From Bacteroides sp. MSB163 (GTDB lineage: Bacteria > Bacteroidota > Bacteroidia > Bacteroidales > Bacteroidaceae): 64,000 nt of DNA. This document shows positions 42,571-51,574 of the stretch, in pieces. The translations under genes and the position numbers were made by a program. Positions within the stretch are counted from its first letter, which is position 1. Each line of letters opens with the position of its first letter. Where the stretch lies: the NCBI RefSeq assembly GCF_036416795.1, contig NZ_CP143867.1:3588001-3652000 (forward strand), in the 5' to 3' direction. The notes beneath the pieces are model-generated. The model ran no database searches and was not told the DNA's origin. It saw only the letters and a list, made by a program, of their open reading frames with translations.

Positions 42571-44016
42571 ATGGAAAATGGAGTAATGATGCAGTATTTT
42601 GAGTGGAATCTTCCGAATGACGGAAAGTTGTGGAAACAGTTGAGAGAGGATGCGTCGCATCTACATGAAATAGGTGTGACAGCGATCTGGATACCACCTG
42701 CATATAAAGCAGATGAACAGCAGGATGAAGGATATGCTACTTATGATTTGTATGATTTGGGTGAGTTTGAACAAAAAGGAACTGTGAGGACTAAATACGG
42801 AACGAAAGATGAATTGAAGGAGATGATTGATGAACTTCACAAAAATAAGATTGCTGTATATCTGGATGTCGTTTTGAATCATAAAGCAGGTGGTGATTTT
42901 ACGGAAAAGTTTATGGTGGTGGAAGTAGATCCTGATCAAAGAAATAAAGCTTTGGGGAAACCTTATGAAATACAAGGATGGACCGGATATAGCTTTCATG
43001 GACGTAAAGATAAATATTCGGATTTTAAGTGGCATTATTATCATTTTTCCGGGACTGGATTTGATGATGCTCGAAAGCGAAGTGGTATATTTCAGATTCA
43101 AGGAGAAGGAAAAGCCTGGAGTGATGGTGTAGATGAAGAGAATGGCAATTACGATTTTCTTTTATGTAATGATATTGACCTGGATCACCCTGAGGTTGTC
43201 GCCGAACTGGATCGTTGGGGCAAATGGGTTTCAAATGAACTTGATCTTGATGGAATGCGTTTGGATGCAATTAAGCATATGAAAGATCAGTTCGTTGCAC
43301 AGTTTCTGGATACGGTAAGAAGTGAGAGAGGTGATGACTTCTATGCTGTGGGAGAATATTGGAACGGTGACTTGGAAACATTGGATAATTATCTGGAAGC
43401 AGTAGGGCATAAAGTTAACTTGTTTGATGTTCCGTTACATTATAATATGTTTCAGGCATCACAAGAAGGAAAAGATTATGATTTGCGGAATATTCTGAAG
43501 AATACTTTAGTGGAGCACCATTGTGAACTTGCTGTGACTTTTGTTGATAATCATGATTCGCAGCATGGAAGTTCTTTGGAATCACAGGTTGAAGATTGGT
43601 TCAAGCCATTGGCGTATGGTCTTATTTTTATGATGAAGGATGGTTATCCCTGTTTGTTCTATGGTGATTATTATGGGGTGAAAGGAGAGAAATCGCCACA
43701 TACTAAAATTATAGATATTCTATTGAATGCAAGGAAAAAGTATGCGTATGGTGATCAAGTTGATTATTTCGACCATCCATCAACCGTAGGCTTTATTCGT
43801 ACAGGAGATGGGGAACATGTTAATTCAGGCTTGGTATTTTTAATCTCGAATGATGAAGCGGGAAGTAAAACGATGTGTTTAGGGAAAGAACATGCAGGTG
43901 AAGTGTGGTGCGAAATTACCGGAAGTATTCCGGATGAAGTAACTTTGGATAAAGAAGGAAATGGAGAGTTCTCTGTGGATGCGCGTAATCTTGCTGTTTG
44001 GGTAAAAAAAGCATGA
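42571..44016 (+). CDS. Cytoplasmic alpha-amylase (GH13)
   Basis: 481 residues without a signal peptide, so an intracellular enzyme. It starts MENGVMMQYFEWNLPNDGKL, the usual opening of the GH13_5-type amylases. Catalytic residues: nucleophile D232 in DGMRLDAIKH, acid/base E262 in AVGEYWNG and stabiliser D329 in FVDNHDSQ; conserved region I is YLDVVLNHKAG. It hydrolyses internal alpha-1,4 bonds of glycogen or imported maltodextrins. It is one base from the YihY-family gene, which suggests co-translation. In stress-type operons of other bacteria a cytoplasmic amylase can mobilise glycogen, but that is inference here. Confidence 0.93.
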   Translation: MENGVMMQYFEWNLPNDGKLWKQLREDASHLHEIGVTAIWIPPAYKADEQQDEGYATYDLYDLGEFEQKGTVRTKYGTKDELKEMIDELHKNKIAVYLDVVLNHKAGGDFTEKFMVVEVDPDQRNKALGKPYEIQGWTGYSFHGRKDKYSDFKWHYYHFSGTGFDDARKRSGIFQIQGEGKAWSDGVDEENGNYDFLLCNDIDLDHPEVVAELDRWGKWVSNELDLDGMRLDAIKHMKDQFVAQFLDTVRSERGDDFYAVGEYWNGDLETLDNYLEAVGHKVNLFDVPLHYNMFQASQEGKDYDLRNILKNTLVEHHCELAVTFVDNHDSQHGSSLESQVEDWFKPLAYGLIFMMKDGYPCLFYGDYYGVKGEKSPHTKIIDILLNARKKYAYGDQVDYFDHPSTVGFIRTGDGEHVNSGLVFLISNDEAGSKTMCLGKEHAGEVWCEITGSIPDEVTLDKEGNGEFSVDARNLAVWVKKA

Positions 44017-44017
44017 G

Positions 44018-44941
44018 ATGACGGAACAATTCATAGGAAAGAAAAAGTTAAGCCTATCCTTATTAATCAAGATTGTAAAGGATACCGGACAAGGGTTTAT
44101 TGATGATAGTGTCACTAGATTAAGCGGATCGTTAGCTTATGCGACACTATTTTCAATTATCCCCTTTCTTTCTCTTTTAGTTACTATTGGGGTAGCTTTG
44201 CATATGGATTTGGCTAATCAGTTGTATATTCAGTTGGAACCGATAGTGGGAGCGGAGGTAATTGGGGCACTTCGCTTAATTATAGAAAATGCAGAAAGAA
44301 CGGACTCTTCCGCATCTGCAGCTATTGTTAGCCTGGGAATTTCTATATTTGGTGCTACTACCATTTTTGCAGAAATACAAAGTTCCTTAAATTCGATTTG
44401 GGGAATAAAGGCCGTGCCAAAGAAGAGTTGGCTGAAATATATTCAGAATCGGTTACTTTCATTCTCGATAATTTTAGTATTTGCTTTCGTGCTTCTGATA
44501 ACATTTAGTATAACCAATATTATTGGAGACTTGAGCAATAAGTTTATGGCCAGCTATCCGGAAGTGGCAGGGTTTATTGTGAAAGTTGTGGGACAAGTAT
44601 TAAACATAGGTGTTACAGTTATTATTTTTGTATTGATTTTTAAGGTTCTGCCTGATGCAAAAATAAAAAGTAAGGATGTTTTTATTGGAGCTGTAGTGAC
44701 AACGCTATTATTGTTGGTAGGGCAATGGGGAATATCCTTTTACATCGGAATTGCGAATGTAGGAACTATCTATGGTGCAGCGGCATTCATGGTTGTTTTT
44801 ATTACATGGATTTATTATTCTGCCATTATTGTCTACGCAGGTGCAGAGTTCACTAAAGCATGGGCTAATGAAATGGGAAGCAAAATTTTCCCGGATGAAT
44901 ATGCGGTAGCAACGAAAATGGTTGAAGTACGTGAGCCTTGA
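44018..44941 (+). CDS. YihY/BrkB-family inner membrane protein
   Basis: 307 residues with about six transmembrane helices. The family opening is present: RLSGSLAYATLFSIIPFLSL, and the late motif FITWIYYSAIIVYAGAEFT is characteristic. The family was once called ribonuclease BN/BrkB by mistake; its role is not firmly established, possibly transport or envelope integrity. One base separates it from the amylase stop, so the two are probably translated together. A hairpin follows at 45105-45133. Confidence 0.9.
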   Translation: MTEQFIGKKKLSLSLLIKIVKDTGQGFIDDSVTRLSGSLAYATLFSIIPFLSLLVTIGVALHMDLANQLYIQLEPIVGAEVIGALRLIIENAERTDSSASAAIVSLGISIFGATTIFAEIQSSLNSIWGIKAVPKKSWLKYIQNRLLSFSIILVFAFVLLITFSITNIIGDLSNKFMASYPEVAGFIVKVVGQVLNIGVTVIIFVLIFKVLPDAKIKSKDVFIGAVVTTLLLLVGQWGISFYIGIANVGTIYGAAAFMVVFITWIYYSAIIVYAGAEFTKAWANEMGSKIFPDEYAVATKMVEVREP

Positions 44942-45104
44942 CAAGTGGAGGCCCTTGTTTTGCATTCCGGTCAATAATAGTAATATTAGTACTGGGGGAT
45001 ATCATAAACGACTTAAAGAATATCATGTCATACAAAGTATACCCCCGTAAAAGTAATCATCTAAATAATACCATAGTTAAGAATTTCTTTTTGGGTTAAA
45101 AGGA

Positions 45105-45133
45105 AAAGAGCCCAATGTAATATCGGACTCTTT
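45105..45133. terminator. Weak hairpin between YihY and OMP genes
   Basis: AAAGAGCCC / GGACTCTTT pair with one mismatch around an 11-base loop. It lies between convergent genes and may terminate both. Confidence 0.4.
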
Positions 45134-45179
45134 CTTAAATAAGTAAACAATTTACTGTCAAACTTTTCGGGGTAGTTCA

Positions 45180-45695
45180 TTAGAATCTGTACCCATATCC
45201 CAGCATGATAGCTACATTGTCATCCTTGGCAAACATAAACCTAGCCTCGGCATTCAGATAACTACGTTCGGAGATAGGTAGTGTAATACCCCCTCCCAGA
45301 TTAAAGGCGAATTTGGTGGAGTTGCTTCGGTCTATTTCTATTTCTTTACCGTCTACTTCCATACTCTTTTTCCCATAGAAATTATTTTGCATGCCGATGC
45401 CTGCAAGAGGGTATACGGAAAATCCCTGACCGTCTTTCTTGAAATTGAATACATAATGGAAATTCACGCTCACATCCAATCCGGTAATCTTGTCTTTAGG
45501 AAAATAGAAAGTTACATCCGGAGCAATCCGGAGATTATTCGCTATCGCGTAACGTCCTTGTACTCCCAAACCGAACCTCTCATAGTTCGTTTGATAACCG
45601 ATGTTGCCCATCAAAGAGCCTTCACCTTTAACTGTTTGGGCATTTATGCCCACAGATGCCAATGCAATCATGGCCAGCAAGAATAATTTTTTCAT
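45180..45695 (-). CDS. Outer-membrane beta-barrel protein (OMP_b-brl type)
   Basis: 171 residues. Signal peptide ends at VGINAQ (about 20). The mature protein alternates strands with aromatic girdles (GSLMGNIGYQTNYERFGLGV, then FHYVFNFKKDGQGFSVYPLA) and ends in the C-terminal aromatic signature MLGYGYRF, typical of eight-stranded porin-like barrels assembled by Bam. Specific function unknown. A single gene within the stress island, convergent to the YihY gene. Confidence 0.82.
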   Translation of the reverse strand: MKKLFLLAMIALASVGINAQTVKGEGSLMGNIGYQTNYERFGLGVQGRYAIANNLRIAPDVTFYFPKDKITGLDVSVNFHYVFNFKKDGQGFSVYPLAGIGMQNNFYGKKSMEVDGKEIEIDRSNSTKFAFNLGGGITLPISERSYLNAEARFMFAKDDNVAIMLGYGYRF

Positions 45696-46068
45696 AATTA
45701 AGGCATTTAGTTAATAAAATATTTATTTAAAAGAAGAATGATCTCCTTTTAATGGAAATAACAAACGTTTGCTTACATTTGTTTGCTATATATTGTTACA
45801 TATACAAAGATTTTTGATGTTAAGATACGAGCGCTTTTCTCAATTTTTTATAAAGCAAAAAATGATGTTAATTCCGTTTTTATGCCTCGAACCATTTTTT
45901 TTAATGCTGTGTTTTTAGTATATGGCAGGGATTAAAGTTGGTTACATTTGAATTGCCAGTTTGTAGAGAAAGGAGCAAGTGGTATATTACATTGTCGTAA
46001 CTGACTGAACCTGCATTGTTACGAAAGGATAAAATATCAGGATTGTTTCATTATTAAAATCTACAGCC

Positions 46069-46161
46069 ATGAAAAGTCTAAGTTTTGATTTGCGGATCAG
46101 GCTAATAGCCAGTTCTGTCATCGGGGCAATCGTTTATTTCTTTTCAAGTTCCCGCAGGTAG
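46069..46161 (+). CDS. Possible 30-residue membrane peptide
   Basis: ATG at 46069 and TAG at 46159-46161 encode MKSLSFDLRIRLIASSVIGA followed by IVYFFSSSRR: a positive start, a hydrophobic stretch and a positive end, the form of small membrane peptides. It is the only coding hint in 45696-46377, which is otherwise AT-rich and presumably carries the divergent promoters of the OMP gene and the YtxH gene. Confidence 0.4.
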   Translation: MKSLSFDLRIRLIASSVIGAIVYFFSSSRR

Positions 46162-46377
46162 GTAAAGTGATAATAAAATAAAGGATCGCAGGATATGCCT
46201 TTATATTGGAAATAAGCGGATGATATATCTATCTATATATTTACATGTAAATTTCAGAACTGAGTGTGTTACTTTAAAAAATAGTTTATGTATTTTTTAT
46301 GGTACATTATTATCGGGACTTATAACAGAAAGAAAATTGAACTTTAATTATTTTAATCGTTTAAAACCAACTTAATT

Positions 46378-46728
46378 ATGGAAAATAGAAATTCTAGTTT
46401 ATGGATCGGCCTGGGAATAGGTACGGTCATCGGTACTCTGGCTTATCGTTTCTCACGTACTTCAAAAGCCAAGAAATTGAAGGAAAAAGTATTTAACGCT
46501 TTTCATAAGATAACCGGTCAGACGGAAGACCTGTTAGATGAAGCTAAGGAAAAAGTGGCGGATACCGGAAAAGTTGTAGTGGATAAGGCAGTCGATAAAG
46601 TTCAAGATGGCGCTGATGCTGTAAAGGACGCATTGAAAGGTGCGAAGAAAGATGTCAAACAAGGAGCTGAAAAGGCCAAGACAGAAATAAAGGAAGGGTA
46701 TGAAGATGTAAAAAAAAGAAGCAAGTGA
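46378..46728 (+). CDS. YtxH-like stress protein, paralogue of 38714-39010
   Basis: 116 residues. An N-terminal Gly-rich helix SLWIGLGIGTVIGTLAYRFS is followed by a long amphipathic helical tail of Lys/Asp/Val/Ala repeats (VADTGKVVVDKAVDKVQDGA). Paralogous to the YtxH-like protein on the other strand, with a longer tail that resembles the helical lipoprotein at 36668-36958. Probably a membrane-tethered stress protein. The small membrane protein gene follows after 63 bp. Confidence 0.8.
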   Translation: MENRNSSLWIGLGIGTVIGTLAYRFSRTSKAKKLKEKVFNAFHKITGQTEDLLDEAKEKVADTGKVVVDKAVDKVQDGADAVKDALKGAKKDVKQGAEKAKTEIKEGYEDVKKRSK

Positions 46729-46791
46729 AAACTTAATTGATTTTTTTATATATCATTCTGTTAGTAGTAATATCTTATATAAAGAAGAATT

Positions 46792-46998
46792 ATGATTGGA
46801 TTTGTAATATGGATTATAGGATTGGTCTTAACTATCAAAGCTGCTCTAGAGATATGGCGTATTCATGCGCCGGCGGAAAGAAGGTTAATAGCCATTATCC
46901 TGGTAGTTTTGACCAGTTGGGTAGGATTGTTGTTCTATTACTTTTATGGTAAGCCTCGTATGGCACAGTGGCTGGGGACCGGTCTTGAAAGGTATTGA
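46792..46998 (+). CDS. Small two-helix membrane protein, paralogue of 36418-36609
   Basis: 68 residues with two hydrophobic segments (about 2-18 and 33-52) and a charged loop (RIHAPAERR). Same pattern as the 63-residue protein at 36418-36609. Together with the YtxH-like gene upstream it repeats the gene pair found on the other strand at 36.4-39.0 kb, indicating an old duplication of a two-gene unit. No function known. Confidence 0.72.
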   Translation: MIGFVIWIIGLVLTIKAALEIWRIHAPAERRLIAIILVVLTSWVGLLFYYFYGKPRMAQWLGTGLERY

Positions 46999-47155
46999 TG
47001 GTCACATAGCTGTTTATGCTGAATAGATAGGAATATCCCAAAATAAAAATGTGTTGGTTGATAGAAGTGACCGATTTATTTTTGTTTTGGGATGTTTGTA
47101 TAGGAGTATACAAAGGTAATGTCAAAAGTATATGAGACTTGTCATTATGATAATA

Positions 47156-47209
47156 TTTTAGGCACGGATTACGCGGGGTAAATTAAAACCGTGAAATCCG
47201 TACCTAAAA
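47156..47209. terminator. Bidirectional terminator between convergent genes
   Basis: 15-bp stem TTTTAGGCACGGATT / AATCCGTACCTAAAA with one mismatch. It is A/T-flanked on both sides, which suits intrinsic termination from either direction, and sits between the small membrane gene and the oxidoreductase gene. Confidence 0.7.
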
Positions 47210-47247
47210 GAATGCACAGAGAGAGAGGTCTTTTCTTCTTGTCTGTC

Positions 47248-48471
47248 TTACCAATATTTTTCGATTCTATCATAGCCGAAAACGTGACTACGTTCATCTT
47301 TAATATCTTGCAGCTTATGACAAATTATTTGCGCTCCGATCATGCTGAAAGTGATTCCGTTTCCGCCATATCCCAGATCGAAAAATATTCGTTCCTTGCC
47401 GGGCCAATTGCCGATGAAAGGTAGCCCGTCTTTGGTGCTACTGAAGGTACCGCACCATGCCATTTCTGTTTTGAAAGGGATATCGGGGAATAGTTTTCTG
47501 ATTTTTCTCTCCAAGATACGGATTTTCTTTCTGAGTAGTGAGTCACGGTGTTCTGGATCGCTGAACTTTTCATCCTCACCACCTACAATAATACGGTTTC
47601 CGTCGGTGGTACGGATATAAAGATATGGATCGGCTGTTTCCCAGATCAGGCAATGTTCCGGCCAGAGATATTCGGGGGCTACCGGATGTGATATGAGTGC
47701 ATAAGTAGAAGTCAAATCCATAATTTTTTTGGGAAGGAATTGTCCGGCCTCAAATCCGGTGGCTACGATTACATATCCGCACTTAATTTTATTTCCTTTG
47801 TCTGTTATCATGATACAGCCATCAGATGTTTCAGTGCACTTCTTTATGTTGGTATGGGTAAAGACCTTCAGACCGTTCTCCTTCATATGATAGGTGAGCA
47901 GTCCGGTTGCAGCTCTGTAGGCATCCATCTGTGCGGATGTTTCATTCACCAGGGCATTGCCGGGCACTTTCACCTTATATCGTTTTCTGATTTCTTGTTT
48001 CTTGAGCAGATTGACCGGCAATTCATGCTTTTGCCGTATTTCGTATTCTTGTTCCAGAAGTTTGTTGTCTGCCGAGCAGCTGGCATAAAAGACGCTGGAC
48101 AATTGCTCAAATCCGGCATCGACATCTGTTTCCTTTAGTACTTTCTTTATATCAGAAATGGATTGCAGGCATGCATGATAGGCGGTTGCTGCATTTTCTT
48201 CGCTGATGATTTTTGCCATCCGGCAGAGGGGTACGTCTATTTCATATTGTAGTAAAGCGGTACTTGCAGCAGAGCTTCCGGTTGCGATGCTGCGTTTGTC
48301 AATCACGCAACATTCTATTCCGGCACGACACAATTCGTGTGCCATCAAAGCGCCTGTTATACCCGAACCTACGATGACGATATCTGTTGACAGATCATCC
48401 TCCAAAGGGTGGAAATAGTCCAATAGGGAATTTCTGACGATCCAATAGGGTAAACCTGAATGTAAGTCCAT
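47248..48471 (-). CDS. FAD-dependent oxidoreductase (DAO family)
   Basis: 407 residues. N-terminal FAD dinucleotide-binding motif IVIVGSGITGALMAHEL (G35, G37, G40) after a 28-residue lead that starts HSGLPYWIVRN, as in gamma-glutamylputrescine-oxidase-like DAO proteins. The second FAD contact lies in YGGNGITFSMIGAQ near the end, and CGTFSSTKDGLPFIG is a substrate-domain motif of the family. There is no signal peptide and no Rieske domain, although longer family members carry one. It probably oxidises an amine or amino acid; the substrate is unknown. The OmpA-like gene lies upstream, separated by a long perfect hairpin. Confidence 0.85.
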   Translation of the reverse strand: MDLHSGLPYWIVRNSLLDYFHPLEDDLSTDIVIVGSGITGALMAHELCRAGIECCVIDKRSIATGSSAASTALLQYEIDVPLCRMAKIISEENAATAYHACLQSISDIKKVLKETDVDAGFEQLSSVFYASCSADNKLLEQEYEIRQKHELPVNLLKKQEIRKRYKVKVPGNALVNETSAQMDAYRAATGLLTYHMKENGLKVFTHTNIKKCTETSDGCIMITDKGNKIKCGYVIVATGFEAGQFLPKKIMDLTSTYALISHPVAPEYLWPEHCLIWETADPYLYIRTTDGNRIIVGGEDEKFSDPEHRDSLLRKKIRILERKIRKLFPDIPFKTEMAWCGTFSSTKDGLPFIGNWPGKERIFFDLGYGGNGITFSMIGAQIICHKLQDIKDERSHVFGYDRIEKYW

Positions 48472-48488
48472 AATATATTTTGTTAATT

Positions 48489-48534
48489 CCCCCTTACTTT
48501 CTTCCTGTTGAGAAACAGGAAGAAAGTAAGGGGG
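48489..48534 (-). repeat. Perfect 21-bp inverted repeat (long hairpin)
   Basis: Arms 48489-48509 and 48514-48534 are fully complementary around a 4-base GAGA loop; the arms begin CCCCCTTACTTTCTTCC and end in five G. No T tract follows on the minus strand. It lies between the OmpA and oxidoreductase genes and could terminate the former or protect a transcript end. Confidence 0.8.
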
Positions 48535-48591
48535 GAGTGAGAAATGGGAAAGCCGTTTTATTGAAATTTGCTTTCCGTTTACGGTAGTAGA

Positions 48592-49734
48592 TTATTTGCC
48601 TTCTTCGATAGTACAAATGCTGACACGGTTCCAGTCCGGTTCGGAGAACATATCACCGATTCCTTGTCCTTCGGCGGTAATGCGGGTGTCGTTAATCTTG
48701 TATTTTTTTACAAGTATGGACTTCACAGCTTGAGCACGTGCTTTTGCCAGTTTCTCATTGAAAGCGAGGTTACCTTCGGGAGAGGCATATCCTTTGATGA
48801 CGACTTTAGCTTCGGGATGTTTTTTCATGTAAATGGCTACACGTTCCACATTAGGCAGTTGGGAAGCATCAACCACGGACTTTCCTTGTCTGAAGGTGAT
48901 GATGGATTCTGGAATGCGGTTGGTTTTTACCACGGTTTCTATGTTGGCAGCTTGGGTTCTGCAATCTGCCAGCTCCTTTTGTAAGTTGTTGGCCTGTTGT
49001 ACGGCATTGCTCAGTTGCATGTCCTTGTCGCTCAGTTGTGATCGCAGACGGTTGACTGCATCATTTAGCTCGCCTACTTCTACTGGGTCGTAAGGCTTCA
49101 CTGTTGTGAAATGATGTGAGCCGTTGCTACACATGAAATGGTAGGTCAGTCCGGCAGTCAGTTCAAAAGTGGCATTGTTGGCGTTGAAACGGCTTTTAGT
49201 TTTGCTGAAGTCTCCTTGCATATCATATACGATAGCTGGTTTGATACCGAGTGTCCATGCTTTTTCCTCACCTAGGTTGAAGTTCAAGTTTAGACCAAGG
49301 CGTGTAGACCAGGAATTTGTATCACCGGGGCCATTCTGATAGTAATGTAGCCAGCCGATACCTGTCAGAGTCTCGATTTCAAAAATGCGTGGTTCGCCCA
49401 TATAACCTCCCAAGAGATTCATCAGGTTGACTTTACCGAGTAAGCTCACTTCGGAAGCATCAAATGCAGTTTTGCTGGCTGAGGTATTTACATATCCCAT
49501 ACCTTGAATACCTAGACCGAATATAGGAGTAAGTTGTTTTCCGATTCCGAATCCGAAGGCCGGTCGGGCATTTTTTAAGAAGGAGCTGTGAGTCAAAGGG
49601 GTTACAGCACCAGCTTTCAGTTCAATAGACCAGTTATCACCAGGGCGTGTGCCTTCAAGGGCCGTACGGTCATTTTGCGCATGCATGGTAAGAATACTCA
49701 TGCTTAGTGCTAAAACAAAGATAGATTTTTTCAT
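48592..49734 (-). CDS. OmpA-family outer membrane protein
   Basis: 380 residues from ATG 49734, where a signal peptide (MKKSIFVLALSMSILTMHAQ) starts; an earlier frame start at 49776 is unlikely. The N-terminal 220 residues form a beta-barrel-like domain. A coiled linker (LNDAVNRLRSQLSDKDMQLS) leads to the C-terminal OmpA peptidoglycan-binding domain, with VVIKGYASPEGNLAFNEKLA and KARAQAVKSILV. It ties the outer membrane to the wall and is abundant in Bacteroides vesicles. Typical length and complete. Confidence 0.9.
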   Translation of the reverse strand: MKKSIFVLALSMSILTMHAQNDRTALEGTRPGDNWSIELKAGAVTPLTHSSFLKNARPAFGFGIGKQLTPIFGLGIQGMGYVNTSASKTAFDASEVSLLGKVNLMNLLGGYMGEPRIFEIETLTGIGWLHYYQNGPGDTNSWSTRLGLNLNFNLGEEKAWTLGIKPAIVYDMQGDFSKTKSRFNANNATFELTAGLTYHFMCSNGSHHFTTVKPYDPVEVGELNDAVNRLRSQLSDKDMQLSNAVQQANNLQKELADCRTQAANIETVVKTNRIPESIITFRQGKSVVDASQLPNVERVAIYMKKHPEAKVVIKGYASPEGNLAFNEKLAKARAQAVKSILVKKYKINDTRITAEGQGIGDMFSEPDWNRVSICTIEEGK

Positions 49735-50137
49735 AATTAAATAAATTAATAGTAATACAATAAATATGTCACACACGTTGTATTGTCTGTTGTGTAGTTA
49801 TGACTATGTATAATCTAATGAATTGCTTTGTCATAACCTTTGTTTAAAAAACAGCCCGTTAAAAAGGATGGTTCGAAAAACAGAAATGGATTTAACATCT
49901 ATTTAAGAAGTCGGAGGGTGCCAGAAACCTGTATTAGCTGTGAAAGTACATCATAGATATATAAGGTGCAAATTCTTGGATTTATATATAACGGCATCAA
50001 ATATAACTTTATATATACATGAGTTTTTTAACACAAATGTCTGTTGAAATGACAAATATTCATCAAACAAATATTCTTTTGATGCTGTTTTTTTTATAGA
50101 GATACAAATCATAGTATTAATTAAAAACCTGACAATT
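49735..50137. other. Non-coding gap between divergent envelope genes
   Basis: About 400 AT-rich bases between the OmpA gene and the membrane protein gene. I see no credible gene and no perfect consensus promoter, although both divergent promoters must lie here. Confidence 0.5.
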
Positions 50138-51172
50138 ATGAAAAAATTAAGTTTAGCAGAGCTTAAGGGCAGAGTGTCCTGGGGCAGTGTTTTTGGCGGT
50201 GTCATGACTGTATTGGCAATATCCGTGTTGTTGTCTATTCTAAATTCAAGTATCGGATTGTTTATGTTTGATCCTTTGTCTGGACATCCGGCTTCAGGCA
50301 TAGGTACTGCTGTAGGGATTGGTTCCGCCGTCATTCTGATTACTGGCATGGCTGCAGGTGGTTTTGTTGCTGGAAAACTGGCCGGTATGGACGGAATGAT
50401 ACATGGATTTTTAGTTTGGGCTACCACACTGATTGTTGCCGTCGTATTAGGTGTTTTTTTGGCTGCTGGTGCGGTAAAAATGACGGCAAATGCGCTTGGG
50501 GCTGTTTCGTCAGTTACGGGCGGTGTCTTGTCCGGAGCAGGTTACGCTGTCGGAAGTGGTATTTCTGCATTGTCTGAAGAAGCGGAAGAAGTATTTGGAA
50601 AGATTGATTTCAATGCGACTCTGAAAGAAGAAAACATACCACAGAATATACGTGCCGCACTTGTCAGGAGCGATGTGAAAGAATTACACCCGGACTATCT
50701 CAAAAAGCAATTGGAGGAGGTAAAAGATGACTTAAGCAAGTCCGTCAAGACAATTGTTGCTTCTCCTCAGGATACGGACGAGGCGGTTAATGATTTTTTG
50801 GAACGTTTGAAACAACGTGCGGAAAATCTTAGCCAAAATATAGACCGGAATGATTTGGCTAAGGCTATAGCTAACAATACTAATATGTCTAAGGCGGAAG
50901 CGGATAAGACAGTCGAACAGTATATGAATCTGATAGATAATGCACGTATAGAAGCAGGAAAACAGATGGACAACTTGGAAGCAAGTTTGCAGAAAGCCGT
51001 ACAAGAATGGAAAGAGATCAAACACAAAGCGCTGGTGGCTGCTGATAAAGCAACGGACGCAGCCGCGCGGTCTGCCCTGATTTCATTCTTCGCTATTTTG
51101 TTCGGGGCTGTATTGTGTTGCGCCACTGGTGCTTATGGTAGCAGAAAAACACAGGAAAGAGTCGATATCTGA
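50138..51172 (+). CDS. Multi-pass membrane protein with cytoplasmic/periplasmic helical domain
   Basis: 344 residues. Four Gly/Ala-rich transmembrane segments in the first 150 residues (SWGSVFGGVMTVLAISVLLS, VILITGMAAGGFVAGKLAGM, then GFLVWATTLIVAVVLGVFLA), a central charged helical domain (about 165-310) and a last membrane helix (SALISFFAILFGAVLCCATG). The TM packing recalls small YrzE/TIGR04086-like proteins, but I do not recognise a named family. It is the right-hand end of the stress island. The function is unknown; proteins of this shape may stabilise membranes. Confidence 0.7.
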   Translation: MKKLSLAELKGRVSWGSVFGGVMTVLAISVLLSILNSSIGLFMFDPLSGHPASGIGTAVGIGSAVILITGMAAGGFVAGKLAGMDGMIHGFLVWATTLIVAVVLGVFLAAGAVKMTANALGAVSSVTGGVLSGAGYAVGSGISALSEEAEEVFGKIDFNATLKEENIPQNIRAALVRSDVKELHPDYLKKQLEEVKDDLSKSVKTIVASPQDTDEAVNDFLERLKQRAENLSQNIDRNDLAKAIANNTNMSKAEADKTVEQYMNLIDNARIEAGKQMDNLEASLQKAVQEWKEIKHKALVAADKATDAAARSALISFFAILFGAVLCCATGAYGSRKTQERVDI

Positions 51173-51329
51173 TAATTGGAAAGAATTAGGTAGAATATCT
51201 CTTATAGTCTTATCTGAATTATCCCTATGTGTCTTGGCTAGACTACTCCTTAAAAAAATCCCGGTATGTCTTGCACATCGTTCCAGCCAGGAAAACCGGA
51301 AAGATTAGAACTAAGGAGGAATGAACTGG

Positions 51330-51461
51330 TCAAGACACTGGGGGTAGGTTAGTGGAATTTTTATTACCCATCAATCTTCTGGCAAATTTATTAAATTTGC
51401 TTGGGCTTACATTGTAATATTTCTTAAGTACTTCACGGAAGTATTTTGCACCAATGGTACT
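51330..51461 (-). pseudogene. Remnant of an AraC-type DNA-binding domain
   Basis: The minus strand between stops encodes STIGAKYFREVLKKYYNVSP and SKFNKFARRLMG, the second helix-turn-helix of AraC-type regulators, ending at TGA 51330-51332. There is no start codon and an in-frame stop precedes it, so it is a fragment. The surrounding 51173-51574 holds no intact gene. Confidence 0.45.
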
Positions 51462-51574
51462 TCATGGAGAGTACATGGAATTTCCGGTGTGTTGCGTTAA
51501 AGAAACGCCTTGATGAGTAAATACCGTTTTTGAAATCACCACACTAACATCTTCCGTCTATAATCCATGGACAG

